A stretch of 64,000 bases of DNA. Source: Anaerolineae bacterium. Lineage in GTDB: Bacteria; Chloroflexota; Anaerolineae; Promineifilales; Promineifilaceae. The stretch lies in contig JANQGC010000052.1 of assembly GCA_028277515.1 (NCBI GenBank), positions 5,853 to 69,852 on the forward strand, in the 5' to 3' direction. Each line of letters opens with the position of its first letter. The stretch's first letter is position 1. Shown piece after piece: positions 53,479-62,532 of this stretch. A program made the position numbers and the translations under genes. The notes beneath the pieces are model-generated. The model made no database searches and was not told the DNA's origin. It saw nothing but the letters and a program-made list of their open reading frames with translations.

Positions 53479-54489
53479 ATGTTCAAAAAAATATCCCAAC
53501 GGACATTTTTGCCCTTAATAATCCTACCGGCACTGGTTGTTACTGCATTCAGCTTATATGCTCTCTTGTTTGCCATGGCCACTGCCGCCGCTGAGAGCAA
53601 ACCCGGTGACACCCTCTATTCCTGGCGTGAATCAGGTCTGGAAATTAAACAAACATTGACCTTTGACCCATCCCAACGTGCTGAGATTGATTTGTTGCTC
53701 AGCGAGATAGCTGATCAAGACACCGACGGCGTAAATGATGACGGTGACACTTTTCATGGCAATCCCAATGAATGGGCTATCAGCGACAGTGATGACATTG
53801 ATAACAATGACGACCTGGATGAAGACAATGACGACGTGATTGATAACGATGATGTTTTTCCTGATGGACCCAATGAATGGGCTAACATTGATAGCAACCG
53901 CACTGATAATAATTCTGACCTGGATGATGACGATGATGCCTTCCCCAATAACTCAGACGAAAACAGCACCGATAAAAACGATGGTAATGGCAACAACGAC
54001 GATAACAATGGCGTGATTGATGACGATGATGTTTTTCCTGATAGTTCCAGTGAATGGGCTGACATTGATGGTAACCGCACTGATAATAATTCTGACCTGG
54101 ATGATGAAGATGATACCTTCTCCAATGACTTGGACGAAGACAGCGACAACGACGATGATGGTATTGGCAACAACGACGATAACGACGGCGTAAATGATGA
54201 AGATGATACCTTCCTCAATGACCCGGATGAAGACAGCGACAACGACGACGATGGTATTGGCAACGACAATGATGACAACGCTGGTGTGAATGATGACGAT
54301 GATGCCTTCCCCGATGACCCAGACGAAGACGGCGACAATAGCAACAACGATAATGATTCTGGCGACCACGGAGATTCCGGCGGTGATGAGAATGACAATG
54401 ACGGGAGTGATGACAATGACGATGGTGATAGCGGTGATGACGACGATGGCGTCAATGATAGTGACGACGATGACGACGATGATGAATAA
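53479..54489 (+). CDS. Secreted Asp-rich protein with thrombospondin-3-like calcium repeats
   Basis: 336 residues. A signal or membrane helix (about 12-35) is followed by a short segment ESKPGDTLYSWRESGLEIKQ and LTFDPSQRAEIDLLLSEIAD, which recalls the start of the DUF5667 domain found in proteins tied to sigma/anti-sigma loci. From about residue 77 the chain is about half Asp, with Asn and Gly in repeats of the form DxDGVNDxDDxFPxDPxE, the calcium-binding thrombospondin type 3 pattern, and ends in a pure Asp run. It is probably an extracellular calcium-binding spacer. Repeats are not exact at DNA level. Both strands are open here because of the simple composition; only the plus strand makes sense. 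Confidence 0.85.
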   Translation: MFKKISQRTFLPLIILPALVVTAFSLYALLFAMATAAAESKPGDTLYSWRESGLEIKQTLTFDPSQRAEIDLLLSEIADQDTDGVNDDGDTFHGNPNEWAISDSDDIDNNDDLDEDNDDVIDNDDVFPDGPNEWANIDSNRTDNNSDLDDDDDAFPNNSDENSTDKNDGNGNNDDNNGVIDDDDVFPDSSSEWADIDGNRTDNNSDLDDEDDTFSNDLDEDSDNDDDGIGNNDDNDGVNDEDDTFLNDPDEDSDNDDDGIGNDNDDNAGVNDDDDAFPDDPDEDGDNSNNDNDSGDHGDSGGDENDNDGSDDNDDGDSGDDDDGVNDSDDDDDDDE

Positions 54490-54554
54490 TCCGGTGAAAG
54501 CCAGAAATAACTGATTTTCCCTTTTGGCCAAAATGCAATATTTAGGAAAAATCT

Positions 54555-55838
54555 ATGCTTTTGCCACCTGATATCGAAATCGCCCGGCGTGACTCAGCTA
54601 TCCCCGGATTGGGTCTGTTGCTGGACCCTGAAGCCTTTTCCATTGCATTGGGAGCGGCATTCCCAGAAGCAAATATAACAACAGTGCGAGCCAGGTATGT
54701 GCGCTATAAGCCGGGAACTAACTGCTTGATTGCCTACCGGCTTCAGAGTGATGGAATGGAAATTGACGTGTACGCAAAAGCATTTCGTGTTGATGCTTTT
54801 AGTAAGCTTAGAAAGATGGGCGAACAATTCAAAGCCCACACACCTCTGGGAACAGGTGGTGCTATTTTAGATGATGTGCTCATCGCTGTGTTCCCTTTCC
54901 CGAATGATTACAAATTGAGTACCATGGCTTCTCTAGTTAACAATAAAACGCGGCGACGTTTGTTTACTACGGTTTTCCCTGATCAACCCGAATGGTGGGA
55001 CGCGAAATTGCGTACGCTTCGCTATAAACCCGAACGACGTTATGTTGCTCAGATTATTACCAGAGAAGGTAAATTAGCACTCCTCAAAGTTTATACCGAA
55101 AGCAACTATGCTGCCGCCAATCGTGGCTCTATAGCCTTTGTCTCGCAGGAACCACTACGAGTGGCACAGCAGCTTGGACACTTCGACAATCATTGCGCTC
55201 TTGTCCTGGAATGGTTGCCTGGTTATTCACTCACTGAATCGGCTGTTTCCCGGTTCGCACTAGATAAAGTTCGTGCTGTTGGCGAAGCTCTGGCTTGCGT
55301 TCACGCTCAGAACCCAAAAGGATTGGGGTTTATAAGTCGAGAAATGGAAGTTAAGGCATTATCAGCGGCGGCGAATGCAGTAACGGCCGTTTATCCCCTT
55401 TTGGCAGATAAGGCTCACAACTTGGCCACGCACGTTGCAGAAAGACTAAAAAGTATACCATTTGATGCGCGTCCTATTCACGGAGATTTTGATACCGACC
55501 AGGTGCTTGTTTCTGAAGAGGGAGTCGCTATTCTCGATTTTGACGAAGCTGCGCTAGGGGATCCTGTTGTTGATCTCGGCTTCTTTGCAGCCCGCCTTGA
55601 ATGGGCAGCTCTACGCGGCGATCTTTCCATGAGCCAGGCAAAAGCACTTACAGAGAATCTGCTTGAAGGTTACTGCTTTAAGGCAGGTTGTGATCTGCCT
55701 GCACATTTCAGTTTGTATAAAGCCGTAGGTTTGCTGCGTATTGCGCCACATCCCTTCCGCAATCGTTTTTCTGATTGGCTTGAACAAACGCAAGCCATAT
55801 TTGATCAGATTGGAGTGATCATGGAGAAGGATGTATAG
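54555..55838 (+). CDS. APH-type phosphotransferase
   Basis: 427 residues of the aminoglycoside/choline-kinase fold. The N-lobe has RYVRYKPGTNCLIAYRL, repeated in style by LRYKPERRYVAQII further on, and the active site is PIHGDFDTDQVLVSEEGVAILDFDEA (His-Gly-Asp, then Gln where Asn is usual, and a DFD metal motif). The two basic RYKP segments suggest an internal duplication of the N-lobe, giving a longer protein than a plain APH kinase (about 300). It resembles the kinase half of the 48437-50647 fusion. Likely substrate is a sugar or lipid alcohol in the glycoconjugate route, not an antibiotic. Confidence 0.82.
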   Translation: MLLPPDIEIARRDSAIPGLGLLLDPEAFSIALGAAFPEANITTVRARYVRYKPGTNCLIAYRLQSDGMEIDVYAKAFRVDAFSKLRKMGEQFKAHTPLGTGGAILDDVLIAVFPFPNDYKLSTMASLVNNKTRRRLFTTVFPDQPEWWDAKLRTLRYKPERRYVAQIITREGKLALLKVYTESNYAAANRGSIAFVSQEPLRVAQQLGHFDNHCALVLEWLPGYSLTESAVSRFALDKVRAVGEALACVHAQNPKGLGFISREMEVKALSAAANAVTAVYPLLADKAHNLATHVAERLKSIPFDARPIHGDFDTDQVLVSEEGVAILDFDEAALGDPVVDLGFFAARLEWAALRGDLSMSQAKALTENLLEGYCFKAGCDLPAHFSLYKAVGLLRIAPHPFRNRFSDWLEQTQAIFDQIGVIMEKDV

Positions 55839-55848
55839 TTGCTTCGGC

Positions 55849-55949
55849 TTAACTAGCAACAATGATACGGTCGTAATGCGCTTCCACAATGGCCTTGGAA
55901 ATGGTCAATCTCAATCCGATACCGCTTCCAGGTGACAATACACCGATAT
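55849..55949 (-). pseudogene. Histidine-kinase ATPase-domain tail fragment
   Basis: Between the kinase gene and the sulfatase the minus strand reads GVLSPGSGIGLRLTISKAI then VEAHYDRIIVAS and a TAA at 55849-55851. This matches the G2 box and last helix-strand of histidine-kinase ATPase domains (GSGIGLAISKAIVEAHGGRI). The fragment starts right at the sulfatase stop and nothing upstream of it is left, so it is a remnant, about 33 codons long. Confidence 0.75.
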
Positions 55950-57296
55950 TTAAGCTGCTGATACAGTTGGTTCACCAGGCGATACACCATCAGGATCATT
56001 GTAAACAGCACCTTTCGGCAACTGGATAGGACCAGCCAAAAGTGGATCCTTGGTTTGTTCCATCCATAATTCCAGGTGGTTCCTCATCTCTTTGAGAATA
56101 TCCCGATAATCCAACCTATCAGCAAGATTACAACTCTCGTTTGGATCAACTATTAGATCATACAATTGTTCATCAAAAATCCTCTGCTCCGCCAACCCTC
56201 GCGCCATTAAAGCCTCTTTGCTTGGGCTATCGTCAATGTTCGGCAGGACGGGTTTTCTACGGCCGTCAAATCGCACGATATACTTCCAGCGTTTGGTGCG
56301 TACAGCACGCTGTGGCTCCGGAGACGCATGCACATTAATTTCAGCAAACACGGCATCATGAATCTCTTTTTTCGTTCCATTGATTAGTGGTAATAATGAG
56401 TCACCTTCCAGCCAGTCCGGTTTTTTAACTTTCAGGAGATCACAAATGGTGGGAAACAGATCAAGGTGGGATACCATGGCATCCACCACCAACCCACCCT
56501 CAAAGCCATTGGGGCCGCGCATAATCAGAAAAACACCAATGCCACTGTCCGTCAAATTGCACTTCATAGATGGGAAGGCAATGCCGTGATCGGTCGTACA
56601 AATAACAAGTGTATTTTCTTTGAAACCCGACGCATCAAGAGTCTCCAACACCATACCCATGCTATCATCCAATACCCGGGCGCTCGCCTTGTAAGCCGCC
56701 ATATCCTCTCGAATAGCCGGAATATCCGGCAGCGGAGTTGGTGGAGAACAATAACGCGGATCTTCGTCAATATCAGGTTTATGAAATTCCCTATGGGTTT
56801 CATAGAAACCAACGGAGAGAAAAAACGGTTCAGCCGGATTGGATCCTAAAAACGTCTTTGCCGTCTCCACAATATCTGCAGCGACAGGAGACACTTGAAC
56901 TGTTTCTTTACTGTTCGCCACAGCTTGCTTCAGGGGCGCTTCCTGTAACAAAACAGTGTCATAGCCGATTTCCGCAGCATCCGCCGCGATATGCTGTACC
57001 CCAATTAATGTAGACGTGTACCCTACTTTTCGCAGGGTACGCACGATATGCGCCCGGTAGTCGTTGATCCCGAAGCCGCGATGAGCGAGACCTAATAGAC
57101 CATTGCTGTGCGCCGACCGGCCGGTTAACAGCCCAATGCGGCTAGGCGTGCAAGTAGGGGCAACAGCAAAAGCATTGCGGAACAGCACCCCCTCCTCAGC
57201 CAACTTCTGCAAATTTGGCGTGTCGATAGCGTGACCAAAAGGCTGAATATATCGCCCGGTATCATGTGAGTGAAGGTATAAAATATTCGGCTTCAT
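55950..57296 (-). CDS. Type I formylglycine sulfatase
   Basis: 448 residues of the alkaline-phosphatase-fold sulfatases. The modified Cys is Cys49 in PTCTPSRIGLLTGR, the C-x-P-S-R signal read by the formylglycine-generating enzyme. Metal ligands include HSHDTGRY at 9-16 (replacing the common DDxG) and CTTDHGIAFPSMK. The HDTGRYIQPFGH start is of the type annotated as heparan-N-sulfatase-like, but the natural substrate is unknown. No signal peptide is visible, so it works in the cytoplasm on imported substrate. It overlaps the upstream dehydrogenase gene as ATGA. Confidence 0.92.
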   Translation of the reverse strand: MKPNILYLHSHDTGRYIQPFGHAIDTPNLQKLAEEGVLFRNAFAVAPTCTPSRIGLLTGRSAHSNGLLGLAHRGFGINDYRAHIVRTLRKVGYTSTLIGVQHIAADAAEIGYDTVLLQEAPLKQAVANSKETVQVSPVAADIVETAKTFLGSNPAEPFFLSVGFYETHREFHKPDIDEDPRYCSPPTPLPDIPAIREDMAAYKASARVLDDSMGMVLETLDASGFKENTLVICTTDHGIAFPSMKCNLTDSGIGVFLIMRGPNGFEGGLVVDAMVSHLDLFPTICDLLKVKKPDWLEGDSLLPLINGTKKEIHDAVFAEINVHASPEPQRAVRTKRWKYIVRFDGRRKPVLPNIDDSPSKEALMARGLAEQRIFDEQLYDLIVDPNESCNLADRLDYRDILKEMRNHLELWMEQTKDPLLAGPIQLPKGAVYNDPDGVSPGEPTVSAA

Positions 57297-58348
57297 AAAT
57301 TATCCATTATCCGAGGTGGAAAGATTTTTTGAGTACATCCGGTTCGAGCCGCTTTATATGCTGCCAGGATCATTTCTAGAGATTTGCGCCCTTCAACCAA
57401 ACCGGTAACCGGTTGTTTATCGTTAAGGAGACAGTCGATAAAATGAAGAGGGCCTTGTTGGTGAAACTCACCCCGCAAAAAAGATGGGGTAGTATCCGAC
57501 TTTTTCCATGTTCCGCGCTTCTCAGACTGACGATATACTTTTAGGAATGGCGGACTGGTGAAATCCATTGAAGCGACATCAATTCCATAGACCAAAGCAG
57601 TCCCTTCTGTTCCATAAACTTCCACCGACTCACTTGCCGCCAGGAAACCGCCACCGGTAACAATCTCAGCCAGCAAGCCATTGTCATATCTGTACACGGC
57701 CATAGCAGTATCTTCAACATCCAAACCTAAACTTCCCTGAGACAAAAATGCCGTAACAGAGGATGGCTCACCCAGCAGCCAGAACAAGAAATCCGCAGCA
57801 TGAATTCCTTCGTCTAGTAGCACTCCACCCCCACATAAATATGGATCAATAAACCACTCCTGGCTATCCGCATTCAGAAAGTGGTAGTTAGCATGACGAA
57901 CCCGAACAGCAGAGATTTTTCCTAGATGTCCACGATGTACCAATTGAACCAATTCGTTGTTAATTGGATCAAATCGCTTGGGGAAATTCTGCATGAACGT
58001 TATCCCTGCCCTTTTTATTGATGTTTCAATTCGCTCGCAATCTTCAAGTGTGGCGGCGATTGGTTTTTCGCAAAGGATGTGAACGCCGGCGGCCGCAGCA
58101 ACTTCGATCAACTCCGCATGTTTGGCCGTTTCGGCCGTAATGCCAACTGCATCACACCTTTTAATCAACTCGCCGATCTTATCGAAGAAACGGGTGTCAT
58201 ATTGTTTGGCAGCTTGTTTGCCGCGCTGTATATTATCATCCCATATCCCAACCAGGCCAGCTTCCTCGGTTTTAATGATCGCACTGGCCCAGTGATTGGC
58301 GTGGTGGTGCGCAAAACTGAGAATTCCAAAACGTATGGGCTTATTCAT
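57293..58348 (-). CDS. Gfo/Idh/MocA-family oxidoreductase (1)
   Basis: 351 residues from ATG 58348 (GGAGG upstream, overlapping the previous stop as ATGA). The N-terminal Rossmann fold begins RFGILSFAHHHANHWASAI; the usual GxGxxG is replaced by a His-rich loop, so cofactor binding is less standard. ILCEKPIAATLEDCERI is the family's conserved EKP motif with the catalytic Lys, and the C-terminal alpha/beta domain holds DEGIHAADFLFWLLG. Such enzymes oxidise or reduce sugar or inositol carbons with NAD(P). Confidence 0.9.
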   Translation of the reverse strand: MNKPIRFGILSFAHHHANHWASAIIKTEEAGLVGIWDDNIQRGKQAAKQYDTRFFDKIGELIKRCDAVGITAETAKHAELIEVAAAAGVHILCEKPIAATLEDCERIETSIKRAGITFMQNFPKRFDPINNELVQLVHRGHLGKISAVRVRHANYHFLNADSQEWFIDPYLCGGGVLLDEGIHAADFLFWLLGEPSSVTAFLSQGSLGLDVEDTAMAVYRYDNGLLAEIVTGGGFLAASESVEVYGTEGTALVYGIDVASMDFTSPPFLKVYRQSEKRGTWKKSDTTPSFLRGEFHQQGPLHFIDCLLNDKQPVTGLVEGRKSLEMILAAYKAARTGCTQKIFPPRIMDNL

Positions 58349-59379
58349 ACTGACGGAACCTCCTCCCAATTCCCATGCTCTGCAGAATAATAAATAGCTT
58401 CAACCGTTAAGGCTGCTGCCAGGCCATCATATGCGGACGTGTCCGGCGGTATGTGCCCTCGCACCATATCAATAAATTTACGATGTTGAACCTCGCCAAA
58501 CGGCCGCTCCGGCAGATCGGGTTCAAACCACCCACCGGTTCCCATACGGTCCGGCAAATAGATTGATAAGGCTCCTCGTTCACTTCGCAACCATGCGGTT
58601 CCCTTTTCACCGTAGATTTCCAGCCGAAATCGATCGGTCCCGGCGAGTTCATGGGTTATAACTTCCTGTATCGCTTGTGCTCCGGATTCAAACTGGTACA
58701 TAATGTAGGCGAGATCTTCATTGTCGGGAAATACGATAAGACCGTCTGCCAGCTTACGCTCGGTCTTTACCAGCTTTGTATGAGACAAAACCGCTTTGAT
58801 GGGGCCAAATAAATGACGCAGCAAATCGATGCCATGGATACCTAATTGAAGCACGGCTCCACCACCAACGGCTTCCTTGTTATAAAACCAGGGATCCGAG
58901 TCCGCGCCCGGAATTGCGTTGCGCTGGCGTACGGAGTATACAGGTCCTAACATGCCTTGATGAAGAATGTCTCTCATCTTGCGAACTTCTTCAAAGTGAC
59001 GATGCATCCAGCTGACACATAAAAGAACATTATATTGTTTAGCAACAGCAATCATCCGCCTGCAGGCGCCAGGTGTCGGCGCCATCGGCTTCTGAACCAT
59101 CACGCTTTTTTTTGATGTGAGAAGATCAATCGTAATCGCCTCATGGGTTTTATCCGGGGTAGCAACGATAAAAGCATTAATATCATCGCGGTCAAGCAAA
59201 GTCTGATAATCCGGCAAGGCTTCCGGTATCCGGTAACGATCAGCCTTCTCGGCAGCTCTCTCAATATCCAGGTCGCAAATCGCCTTAATATTTGCGCCCG
59301 CATACTGTAAACCCTTGAGATGGTAATCACTAATAAAGCCTGCACCTACTATGGCAACTCCTACTTCGTTTGAAGACAT
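58345..59379 (-). CDS. Gfo/Idh/MocA-family oxidoreductase (2)
   Basis: 344 residues. Standard Rossmann start VGVAIVGAGFISDYHLKGL with GxGxxG-like GAGFIS, the conserved MVQKPMAPTPGAC (catalytic Lys in KP), and GVHGIDLL-type AVLQLGIHGIDLLRHLFG in the C-domain. It is only distantly similar to its downstream partner, so the pair may carry out two steps, for instance oxidation and reduction of neighbouring carbons. It lies 79 bases after the binding-protein gene, a gap that holds a strong hairpin. Confidence 0.92.
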   Translation of the reverse strand: MSSNEVGVAIVGAGFISDYHLKGLQYAGANIKAICDLDIERAAEKADRYRIPEALPDYQTLLDRDDINAFIVATPDKTHEAITIDLLTSKKSVMVQKPMAPTPGACRRMIAVAKQYNVLLCVSWMHRHFEEVRKMRDILHQGMLGPVYSVRQRNAIPGADSDPWFYNKEAVGGGAVLQLGIHGIDLLRHLFGPIKAVLSHTKLVKTERKLADGLIVFPDNEDLAYIMYQFESGAQAIQEVITHELAGTDRFRLEIYGEKGTAWLRSERGALSIYLPDRMGTGGWFEPDLPERPFGEVQHRKFIDMVRGHIPPDTSAYDGLAAALTVEAIYYSAEHGNWEEVPSV

Positions 59380-59410
59380 ACCATTATCCTATCTGTTTTG
59401 AAAATTCCAG

Positions 59411-59434
59411 GGGGTATATCTTCATATACCCCCC
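59411..59434. promoter_or_regulatory. Perfect hairpin between importer and catabolic genes
   Basis: GGGGGTATAT (59411-59420), loop CTTC, ATATACCCCC (59425-59434). On the transcribed minus strand it follows the binding-protein stop and is not followed by a T-tract. Likely a transcript stabiliser or partial terminator that sets the ratio of binding protein to downstream enzymes. Confidence 0.7.
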
Positions 59435-59457
59435 GACATTCAGGGCAACGACAAACT

Positions 59458-60669
59458 CTATGGGTTCCAGTTCCCTTCCGTAACGACATATTCCGGTGCC
59501 AGTTCTGCGAGAAGGCCTGTATAGAGATAGTCGAGTGGATCGATTGGATCATCCGTTACCCGGCCGGCAGCGACCAAAAAATCGGTATACTGCTGCGTAT
59601 CATACACATAACCATCATCCAAAGTTGGATCAAATATGAGGTCATCCCAGGCAATTTCGGCCGTTTCCACGTCGATTTCTGAAACGTCAGCGAAAATTTC
59701 CAGAGCTTCCTCCCTATTGCCCGGATCAAGCAAGTATTCCTGTGCCCTCAGCATAACCGATAAGAGCGCCTTTACAGTATTTGGATTATTCCGCACAAAC
59801 TCCTCATTGAAGACCAACGGCGTGCGGGTATGAGAAGCCTCAATCGCCGTCCCACTATCACCTTCAAAGAAACTTGTGTTTTGGTAAACACGAAAAGTTC
59901 CGCCACAATCATCTACCCCTTGAAAGTTAAATCGGAAGAAATTAATCATGGCATCGACCTCCCCATTACAAAGCGCAGTGACTTGTTCCGGGGGTGGAAG
60001 ATTAACAACTTCAATCTCATTTACGTCCAGTCCATAATGGGTGGCAATATTGTTGAGAACGGCCGAAGCGGTGGATCCTTCAAGCAAAGCGACCCGCTTT
60101 CCAACCAGGTCTTCACCATTTTCGATGCCTGAATCAGGACCAACAACAAGTGTTTCAGGAAATGTTTTGGCAACATTGCCGAGTACAACCACTGGTATGC
60201 CATTGTGGCGCATGGCAATGACCGGGACATTGCCTGGGGTCCACATAAAAATTTCCTCGGCGAGTAATGCCTCGCCGGCCAGGGCGCCTGCTGTGAAATT
60301 AACCGTATTAACTTCGGTAAAGCCGGCCTCCTCAAACCATCCTTTTCCTAGCGCGATGGCCTGTGGAGCAAAGGCTACATCACCTGGTTGGAAATGAAGT
60401 GGCAGTTCGGTTATTTCCGGGACAACAGATTCTGCTGCTTCCTCACCTGCCGGTTCTTCAGCAGGTTCTTCTTCTACCTCTTCTTCAACAGGTTGCTCGT
60501 CTGAAGCCTGATCTTCTTGCTCTGCCGTCGCTTCTTCAGTTACCGGCTCCTCATCAAGGGGCGGTGCGCCACATCCGGACAGCCCCAGCATTACCAGCAT
60601 CAGAACAAGCAAACCAATAATAATAGTCCCTCGCCTGAGCGATATCTTCATGATCCTCATGCTTGACAT
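59458..60669 (-). CDS. TauA/SsuA/ThiY-like ABC substrate-binding lipoprotein
   Basis: 403 residues from ATG 60669 (GGAG eight bases upstream). Lipoprotein signal ending GLSGC, a Glu-rich linker of about 60 residues, then a type 2 periplasmic-binding fold of the NMT1/SsuA group: PLHFQPGDVAFAPQAIALGKGWFEEAGF, LVGKRVALLEGSTASAVLNNI, CNGEVDAMINFF. Relatives bind taurine, alkanesulfonates, nitrate or pyrimidines. The linker is unusually long and acidic. With a sulfatase in the same operon, a sulfonate or sulfate-ester ligand is an attractive guess. Confidence 0.88.
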   Translation of the reverse strand: MSSMRIMKISLRRGTIIIGLLVLMLVMLGLSGCGAPPLDEEPVTEEATAEQEDQASDEQPVEEEVEEEPAEEPAGEEAAESVVPEITELPLHFQPGDVAFAPQAIALGKGWFEEAGFTEVNTVNFTAGALAGEALLAEEIFMWTPGNVPVIAMRHNGIPVVVLGNVAKTFPETLVVGPDSGIENGEDLVGKRVALLEGSTASAVLNNIATHYGLDVNEIEVVNLPPPEQVTALCNGEVDAMINFFRFNFQGVDDCGGTFRVYQNTSFFEGDSGTAIEASHTRTPLVFNEEFVRNNPNTVKALLSVMLRAQEYLLDPGNREEALEIFADVSEIDVETAEIAWDDLIFDPTLDDGYVYDTQQYTDFLVAAGRVTDDPIDPLDYLYTGLLAELAPEYVVTEGNWNP

Positions 60670-60831
60670 AATCTGTCTCCTTTTGTTGATTTTCACACAT
60701 GCTTTTTCGGTTTATTAGAATGCAGTCTATTGATGAGGGTAATATTGGCTATCTGACTGAAATGATTCTAAAATCAGATAGATGCACAAATGGAAGGGTA
60801 GTGTCAATTTCCCTCTATTCTGCATCCTCAT

Positions 60832-60868
60832 GGAGATACCTCGTTCCGCCAGGATGACCGGTATCTCC
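60832..60868. other. Inverted repeat in the gap between permease and binding protein
   Basis: GGAGATACC (60832-60840) and GGTATCTCC (60860-60868) with a 19-base loop. A second pair, TATCTGA (60750-60756) and TCAGATA (60774-60780), is nearby. Both lie in the 262-base stretch between the permease stop and the binding-protein start, which otherwise holds no gene. The binding protein may have its own promoter here. Confidence 0.5.
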
Positions 60869-60931
60869 TTTCCTTATTTTTCTGGTAATTATCCTTTATC
60901 GATATAACCTCCTTTGCCTCTCAGGCTATGG

Positions 60932-61714
60932 TCAAGCATTTTGAATTCCACCAAAATGCCATTTCAATCGGCGCTTTAGGACGAATTCGTTGATTAAGTA
61001 ATCTGTCAACAAAGTGAGTCCACCAATCAAAATGATTCCGAAAATAATGACCCCGATCTGGCCTAGCTCGCGCGCTTGCATGACCATATAACCTAATCCG
61101 CTGTTTGCCCCAATGATTTCAGCCGCAATCATGGTGCCAAAGCTCAAACTCCAACCAATTCGAATACCCGTTGCTATATCAGGTAATGCAGCGGGTAATG
61201 CCACGCGAAACAGAAGCTGATCATCACGCAATCCAAGCATCTTTGCGGCATGGATTAAATCAGGATTCGTATTTACCATACCTTTGTAAGTATTGGTGAC
61301 CACAGGGAAAAAAGCGCCAAGTGCAATAATAAAAAATTTAGACCCATCGCCTAATCCAAACCAGATCAATGCCAGCGGCAGCCAGGCCAGTGGTGGAATA
61401 GGCCGAATTAACTCAATTGGAGCACGCAGTAAATTCCCCAACCATTTGTACCAACCGGATAATATGCCAATTAATATGCCCAGTCCTGCACCGATAAGAA
61501 AACCAACGACAATACGCATCAAACTGCTAAAAATGTGACCCAGTAGCCGTGGCAATGGAATGGATGTCAAGGCTTCATGAATGGATTCAATGGGACCAGG
61601 AAACAACGTTGAGTTTATTAGCCCACCGACAACCAATAATTGCCAGACAAATAATATGGTGAGTATTCCCGTCCATGGGAGCAAGAAATTTCGATATACC
61701 CGGCCGTTTTTCAT
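60932..61714 (-). CDS. ABC permease, TauC/SsuC-like (1)
   Basis: 260 residues, six helices, with the binding-protein-dependent permease signature in the cytoplasmic loop IHAAKMLGLRDDQLLFRVALP (EAA-type, about 160-180). It begins where the second permease ends (ATGA overlap at 61711-61714). It belongs to the sulfonate/nitrate/taurine family. Two different permease genes imply a heterodimeric channel, whereas TauC and SsuC homodimerise. Confidence 0.9.
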   Translation of the reverse strand: MKNGRVYRNFLLPWTGILTILFVWQLLVVGGLINSTLFPGPIESIHEALTSIPLPRLLGHIFSSLMRIVVGFLIGAGLGILIGILSGWYKWLGNLLRAPIELIRPIPPLAWLPLALIWFGLGDGSKFFIIALGAFFPVVTNTYKGMVNTNPDLIHAAKMLGLRDDQLLFRVALPAALPDIATGIRIGWSLSFGTMIAAEIIGANSGLGYMVMQARELGQIGVIIFGIILIGGLTLLTDYLINEFVLKRRLKWHFGGIQNA

Positions 61715-62532
61715 TGATCTGTCTCATTTAGATCTGGGGCCCAGGGAAGAAGGCGTCGTTCGAGCTTATCCAAGGCCACAGCAAGGAACAACCCAAATAG
61801 GGCAATGATGAACATTCCAACCATGGCGGCATCACTTCTAAACCACGTGCGAGACTGCATAATAAGCGCCCCCAGGCCCTCAACTGTGCCAATCATTTCC
61901 ACTGCCACAATCACCGCAAATGCGACCCCTAATGCAATTTTTAAGCCTGCAAAAATGCCGGGAATCGTCGAAGGCAAAACAACGCGCAGGAACATTTGCC
62001 GTGAGTCGGCTCCCAGCATGCGAGCAGCACGGATCAAGTTGACATCAACTTGCTTCACGGCGCCAATGACGTTGGTAACAATCACCCAGAAACAGCCATA
62101 AGTGATGAGGAGCACCCGGGTAAACTCGCCGACACCGAACCAGGCGACGAATAATGGGAGCAGGCTAATAACAGCGATAGACCGGGCGAATGTAATAATC
62201 GGGCCAGTCGCTTGATCCAGTATGCGGCTGCTTCCCATATATAACCCTATGGGAATAGCAAGCACAGCGGCCAGCAAAAATCCCTTCAGAATTCGCCATA
62301 TCGTTGCCCAGACATGTTGCCAGATCGTTATCCCGGCCGGAAATCCATCCGTGAATAATGCCCACATCGTTTCAGCCAGTTTAGTGGGGCGCGGGAAATT
62401 ATAAGGATTAAGATAACCGGCTCTCGATAAAATTTCCCAGAATAGAATTAAGGCTACCAAAGTGCCTATTCCGATCAGTTGTTGCGATGACAGTCTATTT
62501 TGAGGCCTAATGGCATTAAAAAACTGCATCAT
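61711..62532 (-). CDS. ABC permease, TauC/SsuC-like (2)
   Basis: 273 residues from ATG 62532 with GAGGAG five bases upstream; the open frame runs further up through the ATPase gene but that part is not permease-like. The loop motif is LIRAARMLGADSRQMFLRVVLP. It overlaps the ATPase gene by 17 bases. It is similar in layout to permease 1 but not a recent copy. Confidence 0.9.
   Translation of the reverse strand: MMQFFNAIRPQNRLSSQQLIGIGTLVALILFWEILSRAGYLNPYNFPRPTKLAETMWALFTDGFPAGITIWQHVWATIWRILKGFLLAAVLAIPIGLYMGSSRILDQATGPIITFARSIAVISLLPLFVAWFGVGEFTRVLLITYGCFWVIVTNVIGAVKQVDVNLIRAARMLGADSRQMFLRVVLPSTIPGIFAGLKIALGVAFAVIVAVEMIGTVEGLGALIMQSRTWFRSDAAMVGMFIIALFGLFLAVALDKLERRLLPWAPDLNETDQ

Noticed and set aside
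53754..54531. Long open frames on the minus strand opposite the Asp-rich gene (Ser-rich, and Ile/Val-rich)
   Set aside because: They are mirror images of the GAT/GAC-rich plus-strand repeats; no ribosome site or protein-like composition. The plus strand has a signal peptide and calcium-repeat pattern.
54555..55838. Aminoglycoside resistance kinase
   Set aside because: The fold is shared, but context is glycan synthesis, the length is unusual, and a related domain is fused to a glycosyltransferase; nothing indicates antibiotic substrates.
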